A DNA stretch of 58,027 nucleotides from CAZLKN01 sp964560135 (GCA_964560135.1 CAZLKN010000017.1:1-58027); one strand, 5' to 3'. Positions 40,765 to 48,339 are shown, counted from the stretch's first letter. Made by a program: numbers and translations. The notes: generated from the letters alone by a model not told the origin.

Positions 40765-40788
40765 CGGCCCCGGCTCTTGCCGGGGCCG
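40765..40788 (+). terminator. Hairpin 8 nt upstream of MGDP element copy 4
   Basis: CGGCCCCGGC-TCTT-GCCGGGGCCG, a perfect 10-bp stem. The next element starts 8 nt later, leaving no space for a separate promoter between them. Confidence 0.65.
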
Positions 40789-40795
40789 CTAATCG

Positions 40796-40815
40796 GGCTA
40801 TGGGAATTCCGATTG
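40796..40815 (+). promoter_or_regulatory. MGDP element, copy 4 (variant)
   Basis: GGCTATGGGAATTCCGATTG. GAGATCC is changed to GAATTCC. Outer arms AATCGG and CCGATT form a perfect inverted repeat around it. The ATG at 40800 opens a 13-codon frame whose TGA overlaps the ATG at 40838 (ATGA). Confidence 0.8.
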
Positions 40816-40837
40816 CGACAGAAGAGGGAGAAGTGAA

Positions 40838-41218
40838 ATGAGGAAGCGACTCTTGGCTCTGGCTGCAGCGGTGGGGCTGCTCATCGGCGGCAGTGCGCTC
40901 GTGATGCAACCCGCAGCAGCGGCGGATTGTGACGGCGCTAACAGCGATAATGCGGGGTTCCCCGCGCATCCGAGTGGCCACGGAAATGAGATTGTCGGAC
41001 TCTACGTTGAGACTACCGTGGCGACCAGCATCTTGGGGGAAGGCGCTGTCCCGGTGATCGGAACGCCTGAGAGTGTGTACGTCGAAGTGCAAGACGACGG
41101 CGAGTACACCCCGGTGAGCGTCGAGGCTGGCTATGGGCATGCCGATGACGATCTGCGCCGCCTGACCTATACGTGCTCGGACGTCATCCTCGAGTTCGTC
41201 GAAGACCAACTCCCGTAG
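40838..41218 (+). CDS. Secreted array protein, family B copy 3
   Basis: The 126-residue protein has signal peptide MRKRLLALAAAVGLLIGGS...MQPAAA and the same mature pattern as copy 2: GHGNEIVGLYVET, a VYVEVQDDGEYTPVSVEAG core, YTCSDVILEF and the ending EDQLP. The 3' flank (AACTCGAACGGCGG ... GCCGCGGCTCTGCC) also repeats that of copy 2, so a whole unit was duplicated. Confidence 0.8.
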   Translation: MRKRLLALAAAVGLLIGGSALVMQPAAAADCDGANSDNAGFPAHPSGHGNEIVGLYVETTVATSILGEGAVPVIGTPESVYVEVQDDGEYTPVSVEAGYGHADDDLRRLTYTCSDVILEFVEDQLP

Positions 41219-41272
41219 TCGACCCGAACTCGAACGGCGGTGCGGCCGCGGCTCTGCCAGGGCCACTGATCG

Positions 41273-41292
41273 AGCTATGGGAGATCCGTTTG
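41273..41292 (+). promoter_or_regulatory. MGDP element, copy 5, without an intact gene
   Basis: AGCTATGGGAGATCCGTTTG. It is followed by a degenerate fragment instead of a secreted-protein gene. Its own frame (ATG 41277) runs to a TAG near 41443 and encodes nothing recognisable. Confidence 0.75.
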
Positions 41293-41358
41293 CGGCCATC
41301 ACCCTATGTGGTGTCCGACGCTGTGCGTGCGGGTACCTACGGGTGCACGATTTCCTAA
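41293..41358 (+). pseudogene. Remnant of a family F protein C-terminus
   Basis: One frame ends VSDAVRAGTYGCTIS and stops at TAA (41356-41358). This matches the last residues of family F proteins (TDANRGAGTYGCALS at 48983; TDANRGVGVFECALS at 51452). No start or signal peptide is left. The rest of 41359-41524 holds the hairpin at 41391 and the promoter of the next gene, and nothing else I can support. Confidence 0.65.
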
Positions 41359-41390
41359 GAGGGCTCTTAAGAGGTGGCTTAGAAGAGCAC

Positions 41391-41428
41391 GCAGGGCGGC
41401 CCGGCGGTGTTCCGCCGGGCCGCCCTGC
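41391..41428. terminator. Strong hairpin before the AbiE-like pair
   Basis: GCAGGGCGGCCCGGCGG and its exact complement form a 17-bp stem around a TGTT loop, the longest perfect stem noted in this array. Confidence 0.65.
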
Positions 41429-41524
41429 GCGTGACCCGGGAGTGTAGGAAACGCCCTCGAGCCCACCCCCGTCCTGAGGGAATTGAGGGTGTTCACTGTT
41501 CACTGCGGGGTATACAATGAGCGC

Positions 41525-42637
41525 ATGGTCGATGAGGCTTCGGCGGTCCGCGCACTCTCCGAAGTGCTGGGTTCGATGGACGTGGTGCGCCGGGTAGCCG
41601 AGCCAGAAACCGACCAGGGGGCCGACCTCGAGGTCGAGCTGGTGGATGGGGAGACGTTCCTGGCCGAGGTGCGGTCGTTCGCCCACCCGACCACAACGGA
41701 GCTCGAGGGGTTGGTCCGCCGGTGGCGGCCGAATCGCTTCGGCCACGTCCGCATCCTCGTCGCTGATGCGGTTCCCGAGCAGGCACGTCCGGCCCTTGCG
41801 CGAGCCGGCATCTCGTTCCTGGACCGTCGAGGCCATCTCGTGCTGGTCGGGCCGGGGATCCTTGTCCAGTCGGACGTTCCTGCTTTGCCGCGCGCAGGGC
41901 GTCCTGCACCCAAGGGCGGGATCCGGGGGGAGTCGGGCATCGCGGTCGCGCTCGCGCTGCTGCTGCGTCCGGACGAGCCGCCGGGCGTGCGGGAGATGCA
42001 ACGGATCAGCGGGCTCAGCGTCGGCGCGATCTCGAAGGCGCGGGGGCAGCTCCAGGATGCCCGGCTGGTGGATGTCGAGGGCAGACCCCTCGTCCCGGAG
42101 TTGTTCTGGGCTCTTGCCGAGGAATGGGCTCCGGCGATGGCCGATCTCCCCGTGTGGCCGGGCGGGGCCGAACGGGCCGATGCGCTCGCGCTCGAGCAGC
42201 GATTCCGCGCCCGGCTGGACGTCCCGCTGCTCGAAGGGATCGAGGAGGCGCTCGCGGCGTACCGCCCTGGCCGTCCATCCGAGGGACGGGATCCGCACTC
42301 GGGCTGGGCGTTGACGGGCACGCTGGCCGCCGCGACCTACGGGGCGGACGTCGTCGCCGGCGCGGGCGCGGTACCGGAGGTTCTCGTTCCCGAAGATGCG
42401 TGGCATCTGATCGAGGGCTCGACCGCGCCGCCGGTTCCCGGTCGGCAGCCGGTCGCGCGGATGGCCGTCGCGCCCACACGCCTGGCCGTGCTGATCCGGC
42501 GGCCGGCGGCGGGGCCGAGTCCGTTTCCCCGCGCGCATCCGCTGGTTGTCGCTCTGGATCTCGCCCGTGATCCGGGTCGAGGCCGTGAGATCCTGTCGAC
42601 CTTCGATCCCGAGGATTGCCATGTCGTCTGGCGGTGA
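41525..42637 (+). CDS. AbiEi-like antitoxin/regulator with nuclease-like N-terminus
   Basis: The 370-residue protein has an N-terminal region (about 1-115) with a PD-(D/E)XK-like pattern (ADLEVELVDGETFLAEVRS ... RFGHVRILVADAVPEQARPALARAGISFLDRRGHLVLV), a winged helix (about 150-190: VREMQRISGLSVGAISKARGQLQDARLVDVEG) and a C-terminal AbiEi-type part. It overlaps the nucleotidyltransferase gene by 17 bp. The first useful ATG is at 41525. TATACA 8 nt upstream suggests a leaderless start. No MGDP element precedes it. Confidence 0.7.
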   Translation: MVDEASAVRALSEVLGSMDVVRRVAEPETDQGADLEVELVDGETFLAEVRSFAHPTTTELEGLVRRWRPNRFGHVRILVADAVPEQARPALARAGISFLDRRGHLVLVGPGILVQSDVPALPRAGRPAPKGGIRGESGIAVALALLLRPDEPPGVREMQRISGLSVGAISKARGQLQDARLVDVEGRPLVPELFWALAEEWAPAMADLPVWPGGAERADALALEQRFRARLDVPLLEGIEEALAAYRPGRPSEGRDPHSGWALTGTLAAATYGADVVAGAGAVPEVLVPEDAWHLIEGSTAPPVPGRQPVARMAVAPTRLAVLIRRPAAGPSPFPRAHPLVVALDLARDPGRGREILSTFDPEDCHVVWR

Positions 42638-43415
42638 CGTCCCCACCATCGTCATCGGAGGTCCCGAGGCCTCGGCGGCGGAGGCGGTGCTCGGGGCGCT
42701 GCGGTCCATCGTTTCAGCGCTGGAGCAACGAGGACGGCGCGCCGTGCTCATCGGCGGGATCGCAGTGATGGCGAGGGTGGCTCTCGCTGAGCGGGCCACG
42801 CGTGACTTGGACGCGGCGGTCGACGTCCCCGTCGAGGACGAACCCACCGTCGCTCTGCTCGATCGGGCCGGGGTCGGACGCGCGCTCGGCCCGCCGGCCC
42901 CGCAGCGCATCGACGTGGACGGGGTTCCGGTGGACGTGATCGACACCTATCCGGTGCTGGACTCGCTCGACGAACTCCCGCCACGGGACGCGTTGTTCGT
43001 CGGAGGTCATCGCTTCGCCGTCGAGACCGCGGAGCTCGTCGAGCTGGCGGTCGGGGCCGTGCGGGTACGCGCGCATCTTGCGCGCTCGTCGGGGCTCGTC
43101 GCCACGAAGCTGCACGCAGTCCTGTCTCGGCGGGTCGGGGCCCAGGACAAGAGGGCGTCGGACGTCTTCGACCTGTACCGGGCCCTCCAGGCGGCCGACT
43201 GGCGGACGGCGAGCGTGGAGCTCTCGTCGGTTGTGGTGCTGGGGCGACTGGTGGCGGACGGCGTCGAGAGTGCATTGGTCGATGACGCCACCCGTGCCGC
43301 GCGCCACCTCGCGATCAGCGGCGTCGCAGCGCAGGCCGCCATCGGACCCGAAGAGCTGAGGGCAGCCGGCTCCGGCTTCGCTGCCGCATTGCGCGAAGCG
43401 CTCGCCTCCGGGTAG
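42621..43415 (+). CDS. AbiEii-like nucleotidyltransferase toxin
   Basis: The 264-residue protein has the nucleotidyltransferase-like motif LIGGIAVMARVALAERATRDLDAAVD (GG...R.T.DLD) and a later GLVATKLHAVLSRRVGAQDKRASDVFDLYRAL region, typical of AbiEii/AbiGii toxins. Related MenT toxins add nucleotides to tRNA. It is coupled to the upstream HTH protein by overlap, giving a type IV-like pair. The GTC-rich second half is unremarkable. Confidence 0.8.
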   Translation: MSSGGDVPTIVIGGPEASAAEAVLGALRSIVSALEQRGRRAVLIGGIAVMARVALAERATRDLDAAVDVPVEDEPTVALLDRAGVGRALGPPAPQRIDVDGVPVDVIDTYPVLDSLDELPPRDALFVGGHRFAVETAELVELAVGAVRVRAHLARSSGLVATKLHAVLSRRVGAQDKRASDVFDLYRALQAADWRTASVELSSVVVLGRLVADGVESALVDDATRAARHLAISGVAAQAAIGPEELRAAGSGFAAALREALASG

Positions 43416-43458
43416 GGCCAAACTCTCCGCTTTCCGCGCACGCAACGGGACCCGATCG

Positions 43459-43478
43459 GGCTATGGGAGATCCGCTTG
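43459..43478 (+). promoter_or_regulatory. MGDP element, copy 6
   Basis: GGCTATGGGAGATCCGCTTG, identical to copies 1 and 2, with GATC eight bases upstream of GATCC. Its frame (ATG 43463) stops 20 nt before the gene at 43539. Confidence 0.85.
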
Positions 43479-43538
43479 GGACGAGTAGGGGCGTTGTGAT
43501 CACGACTGTCGTGGGCGAGTGAAGGAAGGGAAGGACAA

Positions 43539-44621
43539 ATGCGACGAATTGTCACCTTGGCGGTGACGGCGCTGATCCTCGCGGTCACGGCGTCGATCGC
43601 CGTCCCGTTCTTCGGCGAAGTTGCCGAGGCGCAGGTTCGCGTCGGCGGTTCCGGCGCGGAGGACTGTGGTAACGAAATCGACGTGCAGGCCGATCAGGAC
43701 GCGTGCGCGAAGACGCTCGCGGTCTCGGGGGCCGGCAACGCGGCCGGAACCGATTGCACCGCGGAGGTCAGCTGTATCACCGTCTCCGGCACCGGCAATG
43801 CCGCGAATTCGGGCGGTGAGTCTTCGTGCGGTGGCGGAAGATTAATTGAGGACCTTCCAGAGCTGGGGAATGTCGGCACGCCCTCGGCCGGATGCATCGC
43901 GGCGAGCGGGACCGGCAGCGCCTCGAACTCAGCCGCAGGACAGTCATGCGGCGCCACCGGTGCCCCCGGTGGGATTTCTGCCGGCTGCGTTGCGCTGAGC
44001 GCTGGCGGGGATGCATCAAACTCCAGTGACCATCAAAACTCCTGCGGATATGCCGCGTTCGGCGTCACGGCCGGGTGCATTGCGGTGAGCGGCCAGGGGA
44101 ACGCGTCGAATAGCGCCGGCTCTGCGTCTTGCGGAAACGCGCTCGGTGGTAGTGGCATTGGGTGTGTAGCGGTGAGCGGATCCGGAAACGCGTCGAACAC
44201 CACCAGCGGGTATTGGGGCTGTGGAGGCGTCCAGCTTGGCGCCGGTGTGCCCGTGGGATGCCTGGCGGTCAGTGGAACCGGTGACGCATCCAACCAAGCA
44301 ACCGGATCCAACTCGTGTGGCATGGCCCAAGATCCCTCGCTGGCCCTCGGCTGCATAGCGGTGAGCGGCGACGGAGATGCCTCCAACGAGGCATCGGACG
44401 ACCGGAGTGACCATCTTGACGCCGATCGCTCATGCGGCTCCGCGAACTCGAATGGAATCTTGGGGTCTCCGGCACTTCCGTCGGGAGCTGTGGGCTGCAT
44501 GGCGGTCAGCGGCACCGGGAGCGCCTCGAACACGACGGACAGCGACAACACGTGCGGCCACACAGAGGGCGACCTCGCCGCGGCCGTCGGCTGCGTCGAG
44601 GTCGGAGGCGGCGACTTCTAG
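43539..44621 (+). CDS. Secreted Cys-repeat protein, family C copy 1
   Basis: The 360-residue protein has a signal peptide (MRRIVTLAVTALILAVTASIAVPFFGEVAEA) and a short linker with CAKTLAVSG. It then has about nine degenerate repeats of roughly 25-40 residues: G-C-(I/V)-A-V-S-G-x-G-x-A-S-N followed by a Ser/Gly/Asp-rich loop and (S/T)-C-G. Each repeat brings two Cys, and the chain ends GCVEVGGGDF. Regular GxGNASN strands suggest a beta-solenoid or amyloid-like fibre, disulphide-braced. It recalls curlin (GxGNxA) but is not homologous by any visible signature. RBS GAAGGGAAGG precedes the ATG. Confidence 0.82.
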   Translation: MRRIVTLAVTALILAVTASIAVPFFGEVAEAQVRVGGSGAEDCGNEIDVQADQDACAKTLAVSGAGNAAGTDCTAEVSCITVSGTGNAANSGGESSCGGGRLIEDLPELGNVGTPSAGCIAASGTGSASNSAAGQSCGATGAPGGISAGCVALSAGGDASNSSDHQNSCGYAAFGVTAGCIAVSGQGNASNSAGSASCGNALGGSGIGCVAVSGSGNASNTTSGYWGCGGVQLGAGVPVGCLAVSGTGDASNQATGSNSCGMAQDPSLALGCIAVSGDGDASNEASDDRSDHLDADRSCGSANSNGILGSPALPSGAVGCMAVSGTGSASNTTDSDNTCGHTEGDLAAAVGCVEVGGGDF

Positions 44622-44648
44622 AGAGCAAGCCTCCGATACCAAGCAATT

Positions 44649-44683
44649 GACGACGGCCCCGGGTGTGTACCGGGGCCGTCGTC
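44649..44683 (+). terminator. Hairpin after family C copy 1
   Basis: GACGACGGCCCCGG and CCGGGGCCGTCGTC form a perfect 14-bp stem with a 7-nt loop. MGDP element copy 7 begins 8 nt after it. Confidence 0.7.
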
Positions 44684-44691
44684 CCGGATCG

Positions 44692-44711
44692 GGCTATGGG
44701 AGATCCGCTTG
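44692..44711 (+). promoter_or_regulatory. MGDP element, copy 7
   Basis: GGCTATGGGAGATCCGCTTG, preceded by CCCGGATCG, so CGGATC pairs exactly with GATCCG of the element. Its ATG (44696) is in frame with the gene at 44765 and would add 23 residues. Confidence 0.85.
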
Positions 44712-44764
44712 TGACGAGGGCGTGGCGGTTGTCGTCACGCAGGAGCGAAGGAAGGAAGGGCAGT

Positions 44765-45724
44765 ATGAGACGACTTGTCATTTTGGCTGTGACCGCGCTG
44801 ATCCTCGGGGGCGCGGGGCCGATCGCCGTCCCATCCCTGGGCCAGATAGCAGACGCGCAGGAATGTAGCGAGGATCCCGATGTACAGGTCGATCAGGACG
44901 CCTGTTCGTCGACTCTGGCGGTGTCGGGCACAGGGAACGCTTCTGGAACCAATTGCACGCGTTCAGGAGGCCCCCAAACCGACGCTCCGCTCGCCTTGCA
45001 CTGCGTGACGGTCAGTGGAACGGGCAATGCGTCGAACAGCACCACAACCGGTGGCGGTGCCTGCGGGGGCCGCGAAGTATCGGCTGGATGCGTCGCGGTG
45101 AGCGGCACCGGCGATGCATCAAATGACATCACAAGCGACCGGGCATGCGGCAAAGCCGTCGGCGGTGTGAGCGCGAGTTGCGTCGCGGTGAGCGCCGGAG
45201 GCAACGCGTCGAACAACGTAGAGCACACCCAGTGGGGCCAGACCTGTGGTCGCGCCGGTGCGGGCGTTGGCGTCGGGTGCGTCGCGGTGAGCGGAGCCGG
45301 AAGCGCGTCCAACACGACCGGCCCTGACTCGTGCGGCCGATCGAGCGCTCCGGCAGTCGCAATCGGGTGTGTGGCGGTGAGCGCCCTCGGCGACGCGTCG
45401 AACGAGTCTTCCAACCCTGACGACGTTGAAGACGGCCGGTCTCATCTCGGCGGCTGTGGGGTTTCGTCCGGGCTCGCTGTTGGAGTGGGCTGTGTCGCCA
45501 TCAGTGGCGTCGGGAACACCTCGAACTCGGCCGACGACGACTCCTGCGGTAACGCTGAGCCGCAGGACGAGGAGGGCATTTCCTTCGACAGCGCGGCCGT
45601 GGGCTGCGTCGCGGTGAGCGCCGCGGGCAGCGCCTCGAATAGCGCTGGGGAAAACTCCTGTGGCCGCGCCGAAGGTGAAAGTCGGGCCATCGGCTGCATC
45701 GAGGTCGGAGGCGGCGATCTATAG
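44765..45724 (+). CDS. Secreted Cys-repeat protein, family C copy 2
   Basis: The 319-residue protein has signal peptide MRRLVILAVTALILGGAGPIAVPSLGQIADA, nearly that of copy 1. It has about eight repeats of GCVAVSGxGxASN ... SCG and the ending GCIEVGGGDL. The 5' and 3' flanks repeat those of copy 1 (AGAGAGCAAGCCTC, the hairpin and CCCGGATC), showing a tandem duplication of the whole unit; the downstream copy of the element is lost. Repeat number and loop length differ between copies, as expected for repeat-mediated expansion and contraction. Confidence 0.82.
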   Translation: MRRLVILAVTALILGGAGPIAVPSLGQIADAQECSEDPDVQVDQDACSSTLAVSGTGNASGTNCTRSGGPQTDAPLALHCVTVSGTGNASNSTTTGGGACGGREVSAGCVAVSGTGDASNDITSDRACGKAVGGVSASCVAVSAGGNASNNVEHTQWGQTCGRAGAGVGVGCVAVSGAGSASNTTGPDSCGRSSAPAVAIGCVAVSALGDASNESSNPDDVEDGRSHLGGCGVSSGLAVGVGCVAISGVGNTSNSADDDSCGNAEPQDEEGISFDSAAVGCVAVSAAGSASNSAGENSCGRAEGESRAIGCIEVGGGDL

Positions 45725-45751
45725 AGAGCAAGCCTCGGGTGCCAAGCAATG

Positions 45752-45785
45752 GACGACGGCGCCGGTGCACACCGGGGCCGTCGTC
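45752..45785 (+). terminator. Hairpin after family C copy 2
   Basis: This is a near-copy of the hairpin at 44649 (GACGACGGC-G-CCGGT / ACCGG-G-GCCGTCGTC) with one mismatch. The following CCCGGATCAGG is where an element would be expected, but it is absent. Confidence 0.6.
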
Positions 45786-45916
45786 CCGGATCAGGGGGGC
45801 GTCGCTGCGCAGCTCACTCGAGACGGCTCCGGGGGCTCCCTCGGAGCCGTCCTCGTGTGGTGGCGACGGCTTGCGGAATGGCGCAGCCGCATACGGGTCC
45901 GTATGTTGAGTGACAC

Positions 45917-47218
45917 ATGCCTTTGACCGAACCGAGGGGGCGCCGCCGAGCGGCATCGGGTGGGAGGCCGAGGATGAGGCTCGACCGCTCCACCCTGATC
46001 GCTTTGCTCGCGAGCGTGGGCGTCGTGGTGGTCACGGTGATCGCTCTGGTCCTGGTGCTGCGTGACGGCGACGGCTCGCAGGACGTGCCCGAGGGTCCGG
46101 GTGAGGTGTCGGTCAAGGACGCGTCGCCGTCCCCGGGGGCCGGGGAGCCGGAGGAAGAGGAGGCTGCGTCGTCCCCCGAGGGGTTGGAGAGTCCGGCGTT
46201 CCGGGGTGATCCCGAGCACAGCGGCGCGTACGAGGGGCCGGTGATGCGACAGGCGCCGGAGGTGCGGTGGCGGTTCAAGGCGGACGGGGGTGTGGAGGCG
46301 TCCGCTGCGGTGGTGGGGGACGTGGTCTACATCGGGGACGGGGAGGGGAAGCTGTACGCGTTGGGACTCGGCGACGGCGGGGAGCGGTGGCGCTTCGAGA
46401 CGGGTGGGGCGATTGCGGGGTCGGCGGCGGTGTCTGGGGGGACGGTGTTCGTCGGCAGCGGGGACTCCCATGTGTACGCGGTGGACGCGGCGTCGGCTGG
46501 GGAGCGGTGGAGGTTCGCGACGGGGGATGTGGTGAGCTCGTCCCCTGCGGTCGTGGACGGCGTGGTGTACGTGGGGGGCTGGGACGGGTTCGTCTACGCC
46601 TTGGACGCGCAGTCCGGGCAGGAGCGTTGGAGGTTGGACACGGGCGCGTCCGTGCGGTCCTCCCCCGCAATTGCGGACGGCGTCGTATACGTGGGCAGTG
46701 ACAGCGGGAACGTCCACGCGATCGCGGCTGGGTCTGGGCAGGAGCGGTGGCGGATGGGGGCCGGGGATGCGGTGGTCTCGTCCCCGGCGGTGGTGGGTGG
46801 TGTCGTGTACGTGGGGAGCGTCGACGGGCGCGTGTACGCGTTGCGGACTGGTGACGGCAGCGTCGTGTGGACGGCGGATACCGAGGGCCCCGTCCAGTCG
46901 TCCCCGGCGGTGCGGGACGGACGGGTGTACATCGGCAGCGACGACAACCATCTGTACGCGTTCGACGTCGCGGACGGGGCGCGGGTGTGGCGGTTCGAGG
47001 CGGGGGGTCCGGTGTTGTCCTCGCCGACGACCGTGGAGGGGCTCGTGTACGTGGGGAGCAACGACGCGAACACCTACGCCGTGGACGCGTCCGACGGGAC
47101 GCCGTTGTGGCGTGCAGCGCATGAGGCGGCGGTGGCGGCCTCTCCCGTCCCGGTGGGTTCGGTGATCATCTCCGCGAGCGCCGACGGCGTCATCGCCGCC
47201 TTGGGCCCCGTCCGCTAG
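45917..47218 (+). CDS. Membrane-anchored PQQ-like beta-propeller protein
   Basis: The 433-residue protein has one membrane helix (about 27-48), an acidic Pro/Glu linker (50-95) and a propeller of about eight blades. Most blades carry V-V-Y-V/I-G-x-x-D/S-G-x-(V/L)-(Y/H)-A-(L/V/I), then G-x-x-R/V-W-R (for example VVDGVVYVGGWDGFVYALD, SGQERWR). This is the BamB / PQQ_2-type repeat. The cofactor is probably absent and the domain is a likely protein- or wall-binding scaffold. It lies inside the array but has no MGDP element. It might serve as a surface partner for the secreted proteins; that is a guess from position. Confidence 0.85.
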   Translation: MPLTEPRGRRRAASGGRPRMRLDRSTLIALLASVGVVVVTVIALVLVLRDGDGSQDVPEGPGEVSVKDASPSPGAGEPEEEEAASSPEGLESPAFRGDPEHSGAYEGPVMRQAPEVRWRFKADGGVEASAAVVGDVVYIGDGEGKLYALGLGDGGERWRFETGGAIAGSAAVSGGTVFVGSGDSHVYAVDAASAGERWRFATGDVVSSSPAVVDGVVYVGGWDGFVYALDAQSGQERWRLDTGASVRSSPAIADGVVYVGSDSGNVHAIAAGSGQERWRMGAGDAVVSSPAVVGGVVYVGSVDGRVYALRTGDGSVVWTADTEGPVQSSPAVRDGRVYIGSDDNHLYAFDVADGARVWRFEAGGPVLSSPTTVEGLVYVGSNDANTYAVDASDGTPLWRAAHEAAVAASPVPVGSVIISASADGVIAALGPVR

Positions 47219-47284
47219 CGCACCTCCCGCCGGCCTCTCTCCCCCTCGCGGCGGCCGTCCGCGCGAGCGCCGTTCCACCGATCG

Positions 47285-47304
47285 GGCTATGGGAGATCTC
47301 ACGA
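47285..47304 (+). promoter_or_regulatory. MGDP element, copy 8 (degenerate 3' half)
   Basis: GGCTATGGGAGATCTCACGA keeps the first 14 bases of the consensus but loses CCGCTTG. Its frame stops after 11 codons. It lies 121 nt before the gene at 47426, the longest distance in the set. Confidence 0.7.
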
Positions 47305-47314
47305 AGGTTTTTAC

Positions 47315-47358
47315 CAACATCTAGTGGGTACATCCGTTCGGGACACAAGATGTTGTGT
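47315..47358 (+). promoter_or_regulatory. Nested inverted repeats in the leader of the gene at 47426
   Basis: CAACATCT (47315-47322) pairs with AGATGTTG (47348-47355). The second arm also lies in a 16-bp palindrome ACACAAGATGTTGTGT (47343-47358), which resembles an NrdR box. Further on, AAAGGGCCT / AGGCCTTT with a following T-run (about 47379-47404) could be an attenuator-like hairpin. The leader is AT-richer than its neighbours. Confidence 0.4.
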
Positions 47359-47425
47359 TTTCGGGGATTTCAGGCAGCTAAAGGGCCTCTGACCAGGCCT
47401 TTTCCGAAAGAACTGGGGGTTAGAC

Positions 47426-47740
47426 ATGAAGAAGCTCTTGGGTGCCGTACTCGGAATCGCACTGGGACTCAGCCTGACCTTGGTGGGAGCGCAGCCGGCC
47501 GCGGCGTGCAACGGCGACCAGATCGCGAAAGCCTCGGTCGAGTCTGATGCCGCAGACGTGAACCTCTACGCCGAGGTCACGGTCAACGAAGAGGGTTACC
47601 CGGCATCGGTGGGGGCCGGGCAGTTCACGACCCTTACCTGGTGCTCAGATGGCACGGTGCAGGCTGTGGAGGACGGCGCGGAGGACCCTGAGGGGTTCGT
47701 TGAGGCGCTCATCGACTTCCTGGGCCACTTGCTTCCCTAG
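47426..47740 (+). CDS. Secreted array protein, family B copy 4
   Basis: The 104-residue protein has signal peptide MKKLLGAVLGIALGLSLTLVGAQPAAA. Its mature part has CNGDQIAKASVESDAADVN, EGYPASVGAGQF, WCSDGTVQAVEDGAEDPEGFVEALIDFLGHLLP: two Cys, the YPxSVGAG strand, the acidic EDP-x-x-x-V-E stretch and a hydrophobic tail ending LLP. It is most similar to copies 5 and 7. The start is preceded by CTGGGGGTTAGAC. Confidence 0.82.
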   Translation: MKKLLGAVLGIALGLSLTLVGAQPAAACNGDQIAKASVESDAADVNLYAEVTVNEEGYPASVGAGQFTTLTWCSDGTVQAVEDGAEDPEGFVEALIDFLGHLLP

Positions 47741-47754
47741 CGGATCCACGATCA

Positions 47755-47786
47755 GGGGCCCCGGTCGCAGTGACCGGGGCCCCCTT
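47755..47786. terminator. Bidirectional terminator between family B copies 4 and 5
   Basis: GGGGCCCCGGTC / GACCGGGGCCCC, a 12-bp stem with a five-base loop and a following TTT. The two family B genes converge on it. Confidence 0.75.
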
Positions 47787-47803
47787 TCGTGAGATGCCGT
47801 GCC

Positions 47804-48136
47804 CTAGGGAAGCAGACTCTCGATGATGATCAGCAGGACACCGATCGTCTCTTCAACCGCGCCCACCGGGTCCTCCTCGAGGTATTCGATGACCCAGTCG
47901 GAGCAGTTGTGGGCCTGGAACGGCACGGTGTGCTCGTACCCGACCGACACGGGATAGTCGCCGTCCTCGTCCACTCCGACACCGACCTCGAACGACTGGC
48001 CGGCAGCCTTGGACTCGACCGACGCGCCGGCGACCTGCCCATCGTCCTGGTGACAGGCACCTGCCGGCTGCGCTCCCACGACACTCAGGCTCAGACCGAA
48101 CACGACCGCGACAGCCATCGCGATGAACTTCTTCAT
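47804..48136 (-). CDS. Secreted array protein, family B copy 5
   Basis: The 110-residue protein has signal peptide MKKFIAMAVAVVFGLSLSVVGAQPAGA. The mature part has CHQDDGQVAGASVESKAAG, DGDYPVSVGYEH, NCSDWVIEYLEEDPVGAVEE and the tail LLIIIESLLP. It mirrors copy 4 across a shared terminator, an inverted duplication. The ATG at 48136 follows GGGAGGGAAC. The MGDP frame upstream is in phase and could extend it by 29 residues. Confidence 0.82.
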   Translation of the reverse strand: MKKFIAMAVAVVFGLSLSVVGAQPAGACHQDDGQVAGASVESKAAGQSFEVGVGVDEDGDYPVSVGYEHTVPFQAHNCSDWVIEYLEEDPVGAVEETIGVLLIIIESLLP

Positions 48137-48207
48137 GTTCCCTCCCAACCGGCGACCGCGCCGCCATCGTTCCGGGACTTCGAGCTCCGCTTTGCGCATC
48201 GCGCTAC

Positions 48208-48227
48208 CAAACGGATCTCCCATAGCC
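48208..48227 (-). promoter_or_regulatory. MGDP element, copy 9 (minus strand)
   Basis: GGCTATGGGAGATCCGTTTG on the minus strand. Its ATG (48223) is in frame with the gene starting at 48136. It ends 71 nt before that gene. Confidence 0.85.
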
Positions 48228-48277
48228 CGACCCCGATGACGGGTAAGGGGGCACGTCGCGTGCTTGCCGAGAACGCG

Positions 48278-48314
48278 ACGACGACCCCGGCCTTGGCAGG
48301 GCCGGGGTCGTCGT
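48278..48314 (-). terminator. Hairpin after family D copy 1
   Basis: ACGACGACCCCGGCC and GGCCGGGGTCGTCGT form a perfect 15-bp stem. It lies between the family D gene and MGDP element copy 9, both on the minus strand. Confidence 0.7.
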
Positions 48315-48339
48315 TGCGTGGACCGAGCGTCGCTTGGTG

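Noticed and set aside
43539..45724. Family C proteins as chaplins
   Set aside because: The chaplin core (about 40 residues with two Cys and a GN..S pattern) is absent; the repeat unit and spacing differ.
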